Positions 21,010-33,430 of a stretch of DNA of 64,000 nucleotides are shown here, piece by piece. A program made the position numbers and the translations under genes. The notes beneath the pieces were generated by a model. It was not told the origin of the DNA. It ran no database searches and saw nothing but the letters and a program-made list of their open reading frames with translations. The stretch is from Limonium bicolor (lineage: Eukaryota; Streptophyta; Magnoliopsida; Caryophyllales; Plumbaginaceae). Location: positions 165,655,074-165,719,073 of the forward strand of contig CM041780.1 of NCBI GenBank assembly GCA_023374045.1, given 5' to 3'. How positions within the stretch are numbered: the stretch's first letter is position 1; each line of letters opens with the position of its first letter.

Positions 21010-24000
21010 TTAAGAAACAAGTTGGTACACGAGTTCCGGCATAGAAACCGGTGTCCATGAACCCAAAAGCTTGTTACATCGGGCATGGTTAGTTAAACTA
21101 TGCGAAGCTATGTTTACATGTCGGGAAATGTGATAAAACTGAATATCTATAAAACGACTAGCCGATGCATGAATACTGTCTAGAATTGTCGTTGTTGACG
21201 GCAACAAAGAAGACGGGCCCCCCTTGTCCAAATACCGGATAACATTCTGACAATCTGAAAGAACCCGACAGGACCTATAATCGTAGGCATCAGCCAGATC
21301 TAGAGCGGCGTCAATAGCATGAGCTTCAGCATCAGAAACTAGCATGGGGGCTCTAACGTGCATGCATCGTGCTGCAAGCAGCTGCGATCCTTGACGAGCT
21401 ACCACAGCATAACCAACGTCATTCTGAGAGTCTAAACTGGCATCCACCCATAACTCAATAAAATCGGGATGACGCTGGCGGTGAGCCTCCAATGACAGCA
21501 AAGGGAACGAAGGAGTCATAGCAGCCATGGATAGGTAACTAGAGGCCTGGCACCAGCCCTGATCAAGATCCCGCACACGTCCATGATTAAGCTGACATCT
21601 TGCATACCACAGCTTCCATAAGAATTTCAGATACTCAGCCACCCTCATCTTAGGTAAATCGATGCAAAGAGAATGAACCCAATCCCGAAATGCATGATCT
21701 GTGCGAATCTGAGCTGGCAGGGAAAACCCAAAAGAGGCCCAAAGAGAATGTACCGCTGGGCATTGATAAAAAACATGCAGCATCACTGTCCGCGAGGAAT
21801 CCAGAGAAGGAAGGTCAACACAGGCATTATTTACTCTTATTCGATCCTGTATCACAAGTCTTAGAGAGCTTAGATGCCAGAGCAACTTCCAGCCAAAAAG
21901 TTGTACCCTTGGTGGAACAAGGAAGGACCCAGAGATCGGTCGATAAGATGAGTTGATGGGGAACAAAATGCACGAAAGTTGCCGGCTGATCTAAGTTAGA
22001 CATTAATGTGCATGATATGCGACTTAACAGTGAATAAACTTACTTGGTTTGAGGCCCCCAGTACCAAAAAATCCCCCGCTAAGTAAGATGGATCAGTTGG
22101 AGAAGGCAAAGGAATTTGCAGAATATGAGCAACGTCAGGAGAATCACACCATTGATCAATAAGTTGTCTATTCCATTCATTTGGCCTCTGAATCAAAGTA
22201 GCAACTGACGAGATTTGGTGCCACCAAAGGAGGTAGAAAGTAGGGGAACAACTTGCCTCCAGGCTTAGAAGGGAGCCATCGATCCGTTACACTGGTTGTC
22301 TGCCCATTAACAATTGCACGTCGACTCCCAAATTCAATCAACTCCCGTACAGCCAAAAGAGCTCTCCATATAGGACTAGCATTGGATCCTGGCTTCACAT
22401 CTAACCAAGAAACAGAAGACAAATATTTTGCATGATAAAACTGTGATAAAAGGGAATGGGGTGTAGAAATGATGCGCCACAGTTGCTTGGCAAGCAAAGC
22501 ACGATTGAAACTACAAAGTTCTCTAAACCCCAAACCTCCTGATGGCTTATCTTTGCAAAGGACAGACCACTTAACCCAATGGATAGAAGATCCCTGTGCG
22601 GTTCCTCCCCACCAAAAATTGTTGATCATCTGCTTGATTTTCTTAAGCAACGTACGAGGCAACAAAATAACTGACATAGCATAAGTTGGGATAGCCTGGA
22701 GCACTGCTTTTACAAGTGTTGTTCTGCCCGCATGTGATACCTTATTGGACCAGCCTTGAATGCGTTTCATAACTCTGTCTTTGATGTAATTGAAAATGGA
22801 ACATCTATTCTTGCCAATGGTACTTGGAAACCCGAGATAAAGTCCTAAATCAGCCACCTGTTGAGTGTTAAGCTCGTGTGCAATCGCTGTCTGCAATGGA
22901 ACTAAGAGACCACATGTGATAGCATGACTGCCGATTTCATGGTGTTGACACACTGACCTGATGCAGCTTTAAAATTATCCAGAATTCCCTGAAGAGCCCG
23001 AGCATTAGGAACTAAAGCTTTCCCAAAAATGACACAGTCATCGGCAAATAGCAGATTAGTGATTGGAGAAGCTAAACCAGGCTGGGTAAATCCTGAATAT
23101 ACTCCCGAAGTTGCTGCAAGTTTCAGAGAAGCAGTAAGAGTTTCCATGCAAATAATAAATAAAATCGGTGAAAGAGGATCACCCTGCCTTAGACCCCGCT
23201 GAGGAGTGAAGACTTGTCCTGGATAACCATTGACAACCACAGATGAGCGGACAGTCGTAATGCATAATCTAACCAAAGCAACCCATGATGCGTGAAAACC
23301 CATACTAGAAAGAACGTCAAGAACAAAACTCCACTTTATCCTGTCAAATGCCTTGGACATGTCTACCTTGAATGCGAAATATCCTCTTTGCTTTGCCTTG
23401 GATCGCCTCATGCTATGCAGAATTTCATGTGAGAGCAAAATCTGATCTGAAATCATGCGATTATGGACAAAAGCCGCTTGATTATCTGAGATGACCAGTG
23501 GGAGTATATCTGCAATTCTGTTGACTAAAACCTTAGAGATTATGCGATATATCGTATTGCACAGAGATATAGGACGGAAATCCTTAATTGTTGTAGCTCC
23601 ATGAACCTTTGGTATAAGCACAATGTTGGTATCGTTGAGGGTTGATGGCATAATACGATCATTAAGGAATGCAAGACAGGCATGTATGAAATCTGAACTA
23701 ATAATTGGCCAATAAGATCGCAAGAAACAACCGTTTATGCCATCTGGACCCGGTGCTTTAGATGGGTTTAACTGGTTGTAAGCCTTAGTAACCTCTTCCG
23801 CCGTATAGGGCATACCCATGGCATCGTGCATATTTTGAGGAACACGATCTGCAACACAAGCCAGAAGATGATGGTCCGGCTGAGGTTGAGTAGTTGTAAA
23901 CAAGTCCTGGAAAAACTCACGCGCAACTAACTCAATGCCTGGCCAAGAGGTTTGTGGTGGATGAGCATCCGACGATAAAGAAGTGATAGTGTTTTGTCTT

Positions 24001-25093
24001 GTGCGTGTTTTATATCTTGCAAAGAAAAAAGCTGAGTTTCTATCACCACATGCTAACCACTCCTGCCTGGACCGCTGCTGGATTCTAACCTCCTCCTGAA
24101 GCAACAAAGAATCAAGAGAATGATTAAGTTGATTCCATCTATCCAAATTCGACTGAGTTAAGTCCCTGGAGGTAACATCCTGCAATTCGCTTCGTATCTG
24201 ATTAAGCTTTTTCTTCTCTATCCATAATTTGTGTTTTCCCCAATGGCGAAGTCTGAGCCCACATTGATGTGCTTTGTCACAGAATCCCTCAGAGGAGGAT
24301 AGCCAAACAGATTGAACTAGTGATCGACAATCTGGGTCTGCAGCCCAACAATTTTCGAACTTGAAAGGTTTTGGACCTCGGCGGTGCAGTGGATGCAACA
24401 CCAGTTTAATTGGCCTATGATCTGAATGCCCCCAATGTAAATGATAATTCGTAGCAGTATGAAACATGTTAAGCCATTGGTCAGTGCAAAGGAATCGATC
24501 AAGCCTACTACAACCTGCCTGAGGCACAGCTGTTTTGTTTCTAAAGTGAACTTCGACCCTCTAACAGCCTAGGTCCTGTAAGTTACAATCTTGTAGACAT
24601 GCATGAAATTCTACCATGGCTGAGTGTAACCGTGCACCCCTCCCCTGAGATTCATGGTGGTATAGAACTTCATTAAAATCCCCCCCCCCCCCCAAAACCC
24701 AAGGTCCTGACCACTGACCAGCAAGATACCGCAATAAATTCCATGTTTTCCATTTCTGCATATTATCCGACCAGCCATACACACCTGAAAATCTCCATTG
24801 GGAACCCCTCTTACACCTATAACAGCATCTACATGATGACTAGAGATGCTCAAAATATCAACAACAAAACCAACCTTCCAAAGCAACACCACACCTGCTT
24901 TTCTACCGATACTATCCCCCCCAACCCAACAGTAGTTCCTAAAACATCTTGCTATGGGGCGAAATTCAAAAGCTGAGAGCTTAGTCTCAGTAAAAAAAAC
25001 AAAAGACGGTGCTTCCCTACGAACTACATCTTTGATCCACCGAATTGCTGCAGCAGCACCTAGACCACGGCAATTCGCCACCAAGAGGGACAT
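21010..25093 (-). pseudogene. LINE ORF2: endonuclease, reverse transcriptase, zf-RVT, RNase H
   Basis: The endonuclease starts MSLLVANCRGLG at 25093 and carries TETKLS and GDFNEVLYHHES. A shift lies near 24785, and a C-run on the plus strand (about 24681-24694) sits exactly in the GGDFNE motif. One in-frame TAG occurs near 24561. The reverse transcriptase (24527-22902) has SKAPGPDGINGCF, KVDMSKAFDR, GLRQGDPLSP and the catalytic FADD near 23040. The next segment (22953-22177) holds the thumb (NNFWWG, KPSGGLGFREL). The last (21966-21010) has a zinc-binding region and RNase H with WVDAS, DAEAHA and LSDCQN; the last usual aspartate appears as His in HVNIASHSL. Broken into five or more pieces. Confidence 0.92.
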
Positions 25094-26188
25094 TATATCT
25101 GGCGATACTGAGGATCACCCAGCACCACCTGTGAAGAAACACCCGCATCATCGCCTTTCCCCTTCTTCGAGACTTCTGGTTGGCCATTATTGTCACGGTG
25201 ATCCGAATCAGAGGAGGAGCAGTCCAGCAGCAAATCTTACGCTTACGACCCGCAGAAACAGTTGGAGAATGTAGAATCTCGCCTTCCTCAGCCACTGGAG
25301 AACGATTAATATCAACCAACATTGTTGCAGCAGCAGGAGATGGCTCCACCGTAGCTCCAGCCGACGTATCTTCTTGAGCATGGACTGGCGAGGAAGGTGG
25401 ACTGTGACAAGGCGGAGGAGGTGGCTGACAGGACTGCCTGGGGGAGCCAAGAGAGCCGACTTTGAGCCAAACTCCATAGTTCTCTTCTTCCATAGTTGCT
25501 TCCGTGCGATTTGGGCAAGCTCGTATGAGGTGCGTGAAGCGACCACAAAGGAAACAGAGACATGGAAGACGCTCGTAGGTCAGGGGCAAAACAGTGGGCT
25601 TACCCGCCAAAACAAGTGTAACAAACCGTAAGATAGGTCGTGTGATGTCTACTTTCACCTGGATGCTCATGTAACAACCAGCTTTACGGCGATCGAACTC
25701 CATATAATCCATGAAAACACCAATCTTGTCGCCTAGTTGCTTCGCTACCAAGTGGTTCATGTAACTAAAAGGAACATCATGAACATGGATCCAAAACGGC
25801 ACCCAACGGAAGGAATGATCCTTGGGGGCGATATCACGTTCAACGTACGAGAGGGCAAGCAAACAGCCATCATAGGTCCAAGGCCCTCGCGAAAGGATGT
25901 CAGCAACACACTCTTCATCTGGGAGCTGGAAGAGAAGGAGACCATCACCGAGATTACGAATACGCAAGTTGTTGTCGCATCTCCAACCCTGAGAAAGAGT
26001 GCGCTCAAGCATCTTAAGGTCAAGAGGACGGGGCATAACCAATTTTCCCAGGATACTGCACTGGTTAGAGCATCAGCAGAAGTGCGTTGTAGATGATCAA
26101 CCGCGATAACCTCTTCTTCATCAGCAGTAAGAGTGAGATGAGCACACCTAGAAGCCAAATCGTCAACTGGAACCGAGGAAGAAGCCAT
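25017..26188 (-). pseudogene. LINE ORF1: DUF4283 plus CCHC zinc knuckle
   Basis: The start MASSSVPVDDLASRCAHL is at 26188. A frameshift near 26045-26070 joins it to a 341-codon frame that begins MVMPRPLDLKMLERTLSQGW. The latter contains the DUF4283 core (SRGPWTYDGCLLALSYVERD, VPFWIHVHDVPFSYM) and a knuckle CFLCGRFTHLIRAC (Cys163, Cys166, His171, Cys176 of that frame). A proline-rich stretch follows. ORF1 proteins of plant LINEs bind the element's RNA. The end of the frame overlaps the start of ORF2 at 25093. Non-functional as read because of the frameshift, though only one repair would be needed for the core domains. Confidence 0.85.
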
Positions 26189-26592
26189 GGGGGTGCGTAT
26201 GTAAAGTGGAACAAGTGGTTGTGAAAAACTGAGAAGTAAACGAAGGAAAGAAGGTTGAGAGAAACTGGTAGAGTTAATTAGGGCACACACAAGATTATGC
26301 AACTGTGCCGGTATACTTATAGTCATAGAAAGATTGGGAAATGCCTTGCGAAGGAAGAAAATTAGATCATGCAAATCTAGGGTTGTAGGTAATGATTGTT
26401 TGCATGTAATAGTGGGATAGATGTTGCTTAGTGGAGTTGTAAACGTGCTGGCGTTTGATGTATCCATTGACAGAGTTGTTGCATGGTGCAGGACTAGATG
26501 CTGGTGCACAGGAAACAAAGAGGTTTGCCCTAGAGAGAAAACCTTGAGAGACAGGAAACGTATTCGACTCGCTATATATATGATATTTTCTT

Positions 26593-27344
26593 ACCTCATC
26601 TCATTAATGTCATTGAAAGTCAACCTGCAGCTTCTCTTGTGGTTCACTGTCAATCATCATCCATGAGTCATCAGTGTTGTGGTTGCCTGACACTGTTCAG
26701 TTGTTATAAGTATCAGTTATTAAAACCGTCTTGTTTATGAACCAAAGTTTGCCGACGCTCAATACTTGGCAAAAGGCGAATACGCTCACCAAGGGCACCC
26801 CACGACCTTACCCAGGCTATGTGAAGGGGTAAATCACAGTTATACAACGATCTCATAGGGTGCCTAGCTCATTGTGGACGAGCCCCACTGCCGCCCATTG
26901 GAGAATCAAACCAACCGCATTATGCCCCTGTCAAAGATAAACATTGGTATTTAGAGCACCACAACAACACATAATTCCTTAACACTTCCCTATGTGTCAT
27001 ATCACTAAAATATTTATATTTTATTTGTTAAGGAACTTTTTTCATTACAGTAACAAAATTTCTTAGCTTCTCTTCTCTTCCCACTTTTACTTTTTCTACT
27101 AGTTATATATTATTGTATTGTACAGCAAAGAGAAATGAGCACAAAAAATCGATGCTTTGCACAGGAGGGAGGAGATTGGTATAGTGACTGCAGACCAACG
27201 ACCAATAAAAACAAAGCAAAATACAGTTCTTATCTAAGGAACAAGGTGAGAGAAAATGAGTTGATTCAACTCTGTTGTAGAGGTTTTTCTATTTTTCTTA
27301 CTAACATTTAGAGTTGAATCGACTCTGCTGTAATTGATTTTATA
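26593..27344. other. Intergenic, with a SINE-like piece
   Basis: Apart from the SINE-like segment at 26735-26935 I see only AT-rich sequence. A short repeat of GAGTTGATTCAACTCTG / GAGTTGAATCGACTCTG lies at 27258 and 27310. No gene is supported. Confidence 0.4.
26735..26935 (-). mobile_element. Probable tRNA-derived SINE
   Basis: On the minus strand GCATAATGCGGTTGGTTTGA followed by TTCTCC resembles a pol III B-box region. It is followed by GGCAGTGGGGCTCGTCC and later GTGATTTACCCC and GCCTGGGTAAGGTCGTGGGG, an arrangement reminiscent of plant SINE bodies. I could not fix its target duplication or tail. Confidence 0.45.
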
Positions 27345-27575
27345 CTCTTTCCGTCCCTGTTCGACTGTCTTGTAAACACGTGTCATTTAATTTCAATATT
27401 TAATATACAAGATAATACAATTTTACAAATTTAAGTTTTATAATGTAATTCTTATATGAAAAACTATATATTGTAGATCTTATTTTTATAAAATTATTTT
27501 ATCTACTATGTTTAATATAGAAATAAAAAAATGTGTTAAAAAGAAAACAGGAATATCAAAATAGGACTGAGATAG
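27345..27575. mobile_element. Diverged Stowaway-type MITE
   Basis: The 231-bp segment starts CTCTTTCCGTCCCTGTTCG and ends with the inverse of CTATCTCAGTCCTATTTTG, with TA at both borders. Length and interior (AT-rich) match the other Stowaway copies in the window. The terminal repeats have several mismatches. Confidence 0.6.
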
Positions 27576-28291
27576 TACGATTTATCCACGGGGATCAGCA
27601 GCTTGTGACATAATATCTTTTACATATTGCTACGAGATGAATGGTACCGTGAACTGTTACCTGGTAGCTATTATTGTTGGTGACTATATCATATCATCAT
27701 TCTTCATTATTGATTGCTAATTGTTAACAGTTGATTGAGTGATCATTAGCTGCAGCTGATATTGAATGTTTGGTAACAATTTTTAATATATACACATTAA
27801 CTATGGGGAAACAGAATTCAAACCCCGTCTAACCATGTTACAAACACACAACCCACAAAGCTTGGACAATGTTATTCTCTAATCGAACATACCTCCTTTA
27901 ATAGCATAAGTCACTTGCAAAAATATCTCAAAATCAGGCACATAACACCCACTTAACCTTAAAGATGACCTTACACGGGTGAGAAACTAGCCAGACCGAC
28001 CATCAACCTCGTTTCCACTGCTACTGCCTATTACCAGAGACCTCTTCATGCCATACAAAACTGTACACTCCCAACCCACCAAGTATACATTTTGAATTGC
28101 ATATTTCTGATCTAAGCACAGTCGACTTGAAGTAAAAAGAAACAAAAATCTCCCAAATTTTGACAAGGGAGGTGAAATGGGCAAAAATAAACAAGACCAA
28201 AGTTTCTTACCAAAAATAATATTACCAAACTGCAACTATCCTCCAAAGATTAAAAGAATATAATAACCACTCACCAATAATCCTTTCTCTA
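27576..28291. other. Downstream region and probable 3' UTR of the UBP gene
   Basis: The UBP stop codon lies at 28292 on the minus strand, so the 3' UTR should run toward lower coordinates here. AATAAT- and AATAAA-like words exist on the minus strand, but I cannot choose the poly(A) site. The 82-codon minus frame at 27987-28235 is in this UTR region and resembles no protein. Confidence 0.45.
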
Positions 28292-30870
28292 CTAGGACTG
28301 GTTACCAGAACCAAGAGATTCATAGAACAAAATATATCCGTGATCCGTATTACTTGAATACTCTTGAGACGACCCGAAGAATGTCTGCACAGCGGATTCA
28401 TCGATCATCTCCACATTCTCATCATCAAAGAACAACCAGTGGTTATGGCTCTTCACGAGGCTCACGTAATGACCATGGTTAGGCCCACTACCAACATGCA
28501 CTACGACAGCAAAAAGGGAATATTCCGTATCACTATCTTCCACTGTGTTGCTGAGTTTCAGCTCTAAGGGGAACACCACTCGGTACGAGAGCTTCTTGTA
28601 ACGACCGAGCTGTTCTATGTACTTGAAACGCTTTAGATGGATGACTAAGATGTGGGGAGGCTTCTTGATCTTCATTCGCTTCTGAGCCTCTTGCAAACTG
28701 CAGTCCAATACGTGAAACATATAACAATTCTGTTCCACTGTCAGGTTAAGCAACACCCCAGTATAAAGCACTGTAAAGTGCTGTGCATTAAAATGGATCT
28801 TTAAGCAGACTGTGAAGCATATTTCTCTACAACCGATGCTTTTAAATCAATAACTATCTCATAATTTTCACATATAACGCTGTAGAACTTGTTATCATCT
28901 ATTACTAAAACCAGATTTAATAAGAGCTAACCGTATTATCAGCATGGAAAGAACGCAATGGCTAACAGATCAACATTCAACCAGTGCAAGAAAAAGGACA
29001 GAACCAATCAGAATTTACCTGCAACACTTGTCACAAAAGAATTTGTCCTCGGCATTTAGAGTCTCCGTTGAACTGAAATTTTTTAGACAACTTGTGATTG
29101 AACTGTTCTGTTCAATGTCAAGACTAAGGTCAAAAAAGGTTTCATCTCTTGCTGTAACAGTCTCACATTGCAAGCATCTTGTTTCATTTGTCAGTATCCC
29201 CTGTTTCAAATGGGATACTCATAAGATACCAAACTTTTGGGTGTGTAAACACTTACAAGAATATGGCATATAGATCAGGCCCAATTATAAAAGATGAATG
29301 TGCAAACACATATATTAGCAAGCTCATGGTGAATATAAGTTGATTTAACATGAGTTTTACCATCTCTTGACAAAAATTTAGTCTAGGGAAGACTTCTAAA
29401 CAAATTACAAAGGAGAAAGCCTTACCTGAAAGTTTTTATGAACCCAAGTAACTAGCGGCTCTTTGTGAACACCGTTGGCCAGGGAACTTCTAGGTCCATT
29501 TGGAACTCTATCAGAAGATGAAGTTGAAGTTTCTTGGTCCTTTTTTACTGTTTGAGCTTCTTTCTCAAGTATATCAACAAGTTCGTTCAACAAGAAGTTC
29601 AAAAATTCATGAGCATCCTGCACAAGTATCAGAAGGGCACAAGATAGTGCGTCACTAACATCATCTGCTATACTATGTCAACATTTTTGGGTCTTGACAT
29701 TGAAGTTCATTCCTACAACAATAATACAGGGAAGTGACTAATTACTAACAAGATCACTTACCTGGTGCATAAAGCTCCTGAAAAGCTCATTCTGTTTCTT
29801 TAACCTTTGCACAAACCGTTTTGGAGCAATCACACCGGTTTTTTTCTTCTGTGATGATATCTGGAAAGTAAATATGCCAAGAAAGCAACAGAGATAAATT
29901 TGCGGACAGATTATAGGAACAGGCCCATAGGATCAGCATCAACAATGAATGGGTGTACTTTTAAGAGAGAATCATGTCATCCATCTCTGAAGCAGGTACC
30001 TGGCTGAATAGGTCTGCCAAGCAAGTCAAGAGATTCTCTTCAGCTTCCAGCGCGCTTTTGTTATTGGCATAGTATTCCAGCAATTGTTCACGAAATGGAA
30101 CACAAAAGTAAAGAGCCTGCAAACAGTTAGAGAAACAACAGGGTCAAGAGAATGGAGCGTATCGATGAGAGCTGAGGCATTGAGAAAGATGGATATACTC
30201 TTCTAAACCATCGTTATCCAGATAGAGAACTGGTCCTAATAATCTGGAGATCTGATTCACCTTATAGGTAAAAAATATTAGTCCGTGAATTCAAACATGA
30301 GTTCATTTCCTCACAATCAGCGCAATCTTTCAAATAGCCATTGTTGTTTGGATTCGTTGTCACATATCCACTGAGTTCAGTAAATAGAGAGAAGTAATCT
30401 GCTCAACATTGCTCACAAATTAAGGCACCCGAATCAAACCAAATCCAAAGTAAGAGCGCCACTGTCGAGGCATGGATTGGTAACATGTCCACTAAGTTCA
30501 ATAGCTACGGAAATGAATCCGCTCAGCATTACTCACAAATCACGGCTTCCGAATCAAAACGAAACCGAAGTACTAGCGCCACTAGGAAATAGCATGGTCC
30601 CGTCATTGTACCAACAAATATGAAGAGGAAGATCCAATCTCAAAGCGCGAAGTCACCCATTGGTTTGATTGGTCAAACAAACGGGGAAGCAAAAGGTATA
30701 TACATATAGAAAAGACGAAGATGCAACGACGGATGAGTGAATTGCGAGCTAACCTGCAAGACGCTATTGCAGTAGCAAGTGTTGCCGAAATTCTCGAGAC
30801 CAAAGTAACGTTCGCCCTCAGGGAATTGATCGCCCAGTGCTTTCTCGAGCTTCGAACCAGCCGCTCCCAT
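28292..30870 (-). CDS. UBP3/UBP4: Ubiquitin-specific protease, UBP3/UBP4 type
   Basis: Six exons (minus strand) give about 370 residues with no break: 30754-30870, 30000-30116, 29762-29860, 29426-29617, 29019-29200 and 28292-28697. Introns are 637, 139, 144, 225 and 321 bp, all GT-AG. Length matches the Arabidopsis UBP3/UBP4 pair (about 365-371). The enzyme removes ubiquitin from conjugates. The Cys box is [16 protein letters not shown] with catalytic Cys32; the His box is [14 protein letters not shown], followed by [10 protein letters not shown]. Two CxxC pairs (RCLQC, FCDKC) form the USP zinc-binding finger. The N-terminus MGAAGSK fits an N-myristoylation consensus (MGxxxS), so I chose this ATG. 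In Arabidopsis the UBP3/UBP4 pair is needed for pollen development. It is the only clear working host gene here and is free of transposon insertions in its exons. Confidence 0.97.
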
Positions 30871-30881
30871 CACCGCTTCAT
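30870..30881 (-). promoter_or_regulatory. Minimal upstream ORF overlapping the UBP start codon
   Basis: Just before the UBP start the minus strand reads ATGAAGCGGTGATGG. The upstream ATG opens a three-codon frame (Met-Lys-Arg) whose TGA stop shares its last base with the main ATG. If it is in the transcript, it would be met first by scanning ribosomes, and main-frame translation would need leaky scanning or re-initiation. Confidence 0.55.
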
Positions 30882-31320
30882 CCAACGACGAAGCCGTACG
30901 AATCCGCTCCTACTCTTTCTGTGCACTTGTGTCGCGAAGAATTTCTCAGATCTCTTTCCAAGATTAGGGCATGTCAGAAGTGGAGGGAACAGAAACTGAA
31001 ATCTCGACGGTAGTGAATGATGATGGACAAGAAGAAGGAAGGGTTTTCTTTCGCTGCAGAATATCTTCGTGTTCGTGTAAATGGGATTGTGGAGTAAATT
31101 ATTAGGTGAAAATAAAAATCAGGTACAATTTAGGTTTTTTCTTTCCTTCTTCTCGTTCCAAGCTGGACAATCGAAGGAAAATACCGTATGCGAGGGATAA
31201 TTGCAGCGATTGACAGTGAAAGAGAGGAAAGTGCAAAACAAGTCACTTTCTTGTGCAAAAGAGAAGATTGATAGATCCAGACACAAATGAAAAAAAAAAC
31301 GATCCTGTTAATGTGCGTAT
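30882..31320 (-). promoter_or_regulatory. Probable 5' UTR and promoter of the UBP gene
   Basis: The sequence upstream of the UBP start turns from GC-moderate (30882-31020) to AT-rich (31080-31130), where a TTTTTATTTT-like element lies on the minus strand. I cannot place the transcription start. Nothing else is recognised. Confidence 0.4.
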
Positions 31321-32339
31321 TACACGAATATTCTACAAGTATGCTTGCTTTAATGTTACAAAGTGACATATGCATGGCGCAAGTGTATTTACATTTGATG
31401 CTCATTTCTCTTTTTGGTATAGAACTCCTGGCTCATTTCTAAAGTGAAACTGATGTAAGAAAGTGACCTATGACATTATTTTTTTATGTATAGCCGTAGC
31501 GCTGACATTTTGGAGAATTATAGAGTAATCATTTTAGAACAAAATCGTATGAATTCTGAAACTTTAAAATTAAAGATTTTATTTGTATGAATTTTACTGA
31601 TGGGCATGGATATCATTGGAGATTGACAACTAGCTTCACTAATATTCTATGGTCTCGTTCTTTCAAAACATATACTACATTAATCTCTATGTCATATCAT
31701 GTGTCAATTCCTAAATGGTTAAAGTTTTGACCAAATACACACACAAAAACATGCATATCAACCTCACATTGGTTAACCACATTAAGCTTTATCATAAAAC
31801 TTCAAAACCTAGTTTTATGTTTGAAAGTCCAAACGCGCATCAAACACTAAACAACTTAAAATTATATCCTGAAGAGAACCGCTCCCTCTTCGCCTCCTTC
31901 CCCACGCTTCCTCGACCTTTTTCCATTCCCAATGTTGTTCTTGGGTACACTCGTCCTAATCATTGCTCCAGTGGTTTGCATGACCGCACATGTCCATTGG
32001 AATCGCCACAAATCTCCTTCCCCCTATGAATGTCATGATCAAATCTTTTTTCTGTAAATCTTCGGCCCAGTTTACACTCCACCGCTTAATCTTCAACCTT
32101 CTCCCAGCTCAAGATCACATGTGTCTTTTCTTCTCCTTGTGTTGCATGGTTCTAATCACCATAGCCGCCCAACCTACTCCACCCTATTCCCCACCGCATA
32201 GACCATGTGTGAGAGAACAAGTATTTAACTGGGTGGCTCTGGCCTTTTTTAATATTTCTCACCTTACACCGCCCCTTCATCTTCGACTCTTTTACCTCAG
32301 TTATCTCCACAAATTTCAAAAGTTACCTCGCCATCACTC
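31321..32339. other. Intergenic, probably LINE leader in the right part
   Basis: 31321-31850 is AT-rich without features. 31850-32339 is richer in C and lies directly ahead of a decayed LINE ORF1, so it may be that LINE's 5' region. The open frames here (31715-32029, 31990-32364) resemble no protein. Confidence 0.4.
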
Positions 32340-33430
32340 ACCACTTATCTATGAGGGTGATTAATGTGTTAGGATCATGGCTAACCTGCGACCGTTTCCT
32401 TCTTGCTAAATGGTTTTCGCAAACTCCTTTAAGTGCATCTTCGTTGCGTGATCATCTTCAATGGCTTTGTGGGGACTATGGGAATTTCCGATTATGCAAG
32501 GTAGGTCCCAACCTTTTTGTTGTTGAGTTTGAACAAGTTAGCGATATCATGCTGTGTTGGTTCGTGGACCTTGGGCGATCGATTTGACTATGTTAGCGAT
32601 TCAAAGATTGGATCCGAAGAAAGCTTTTAATCGACATGTCTTCAAGTGGACTCCCTGCTAGGTTAGGGTCTACGGCCTTCCAAAAGCTTACATCAATTTG
32701 GAGTTTGCTAAGAGTATCGGGAACAAGGTTGAGTGCTTCATGGGTTTGATGAAGGACGCCACTCACTGCAACCTTAAATGCTTACCAGTCAAAGTCATCA
32801 TTGACATCCACAACCGATATGTCACTCCCTACCGCTCTCAATTGAGGGTTTGCACATGGTATTTGCTCATACCTATGATGAATTACCGGTTATATACTCT
32901 CAATGTGGTCTAATCACCCACCCTTATACCATCTTCCCAACTATCTTCGATTCTACCAGGGTAAATGATCCGTTTGGTGTGTGGCTTAACACAGAATACT
33001 TCCTCTCCTGTACTAATCCTTTTGATTTTCATGAGTTAACGGACCTTTATATGCCATCGACTGGTGTTGCTTATAATCTCATAAGTTTGTCCCAGCCTAT
33101 GCATGTTTCATCTTTGAATTATCAAAGACGTCTCGTGGAGTCTTTGGCAATAGAGGGCCCTCTTCTGAGTCTTGACTCTGTGTACCTGTTTCACTTGTCG
33201 TGGGGGAAGAAAAGAAGTTGTAGCACATATGTGAATCATCACTCCTCCCTGGGCTTCCTTGATTTGTGTCTCGGGTTTACGAATGGTAAGAGGAAGAAGT
33301 TGATGCATCAAACGAGTTCGGGGACTTTTATGTCTGGAAACTCAAGTTTAAACATGGTTCAATCTTCACAAGCTCGTAATCCAACACTGCATGCAGTCCT
33401 GGACCATCTCCAGTGCCGCACGACATCATG
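32340..33430 (+). pseudogene. Decayed LINE ORF1 (DUF4283 with knuckle remnant)
   Basis: The plus-strand frames read CDRFLLAKWFSQTPL, then NFRLCKVGPNLFVVEFE. After a break come FKWTPCWVRVYGLPKAYIN and FAKSIGNKVECFMGL, the DUF4283 core of plant LINE ORF1. A shift near 32860 leads to YDELPVIYSQCGLITH, the position of the CCHC knuckle, where the first cysteine is lost (Tyr). The remaining region is low-complexity and serine-rich. At least two frameshifts and several stops are present. An A-run at 33689-33699 (GGCTTTGAAAAAAAAAG) may be the tail of this copy. Confidence 0.75.

Larger units (their letters stand above)
20987..26575 (-). mobile_element. Full-length LINE (L1 type) with RNase H, frameshifted
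   Basis: The 5,589-bp body lies between 17-bp near-identical duplications (ATATATGATCTTTTCTT at 20970-20986; ATATATGATATTTTCTT at 26576-26592, one mismatch). On the minus strand the order is 5' UTR (26575-26189), ORF1 with DUF4283 and a CCHC knuckle, then ORF2 with endonuclease, reverse transcriptase, zinc-binding domain and RNase H, then a short A-rich tail. All domains are present but several frameshifts and at least one stop make it inactive as it stands. The duplication with the complete 5' end shows that full-length insertion took place. Confidence 0.93.

Noticed and set aside
30871..30885. Longer UBP N-terminus starting at 30885
   Set aside because: The codon there is TTG, not ATG, and the conserved family start is MGAAGSK at 30870.
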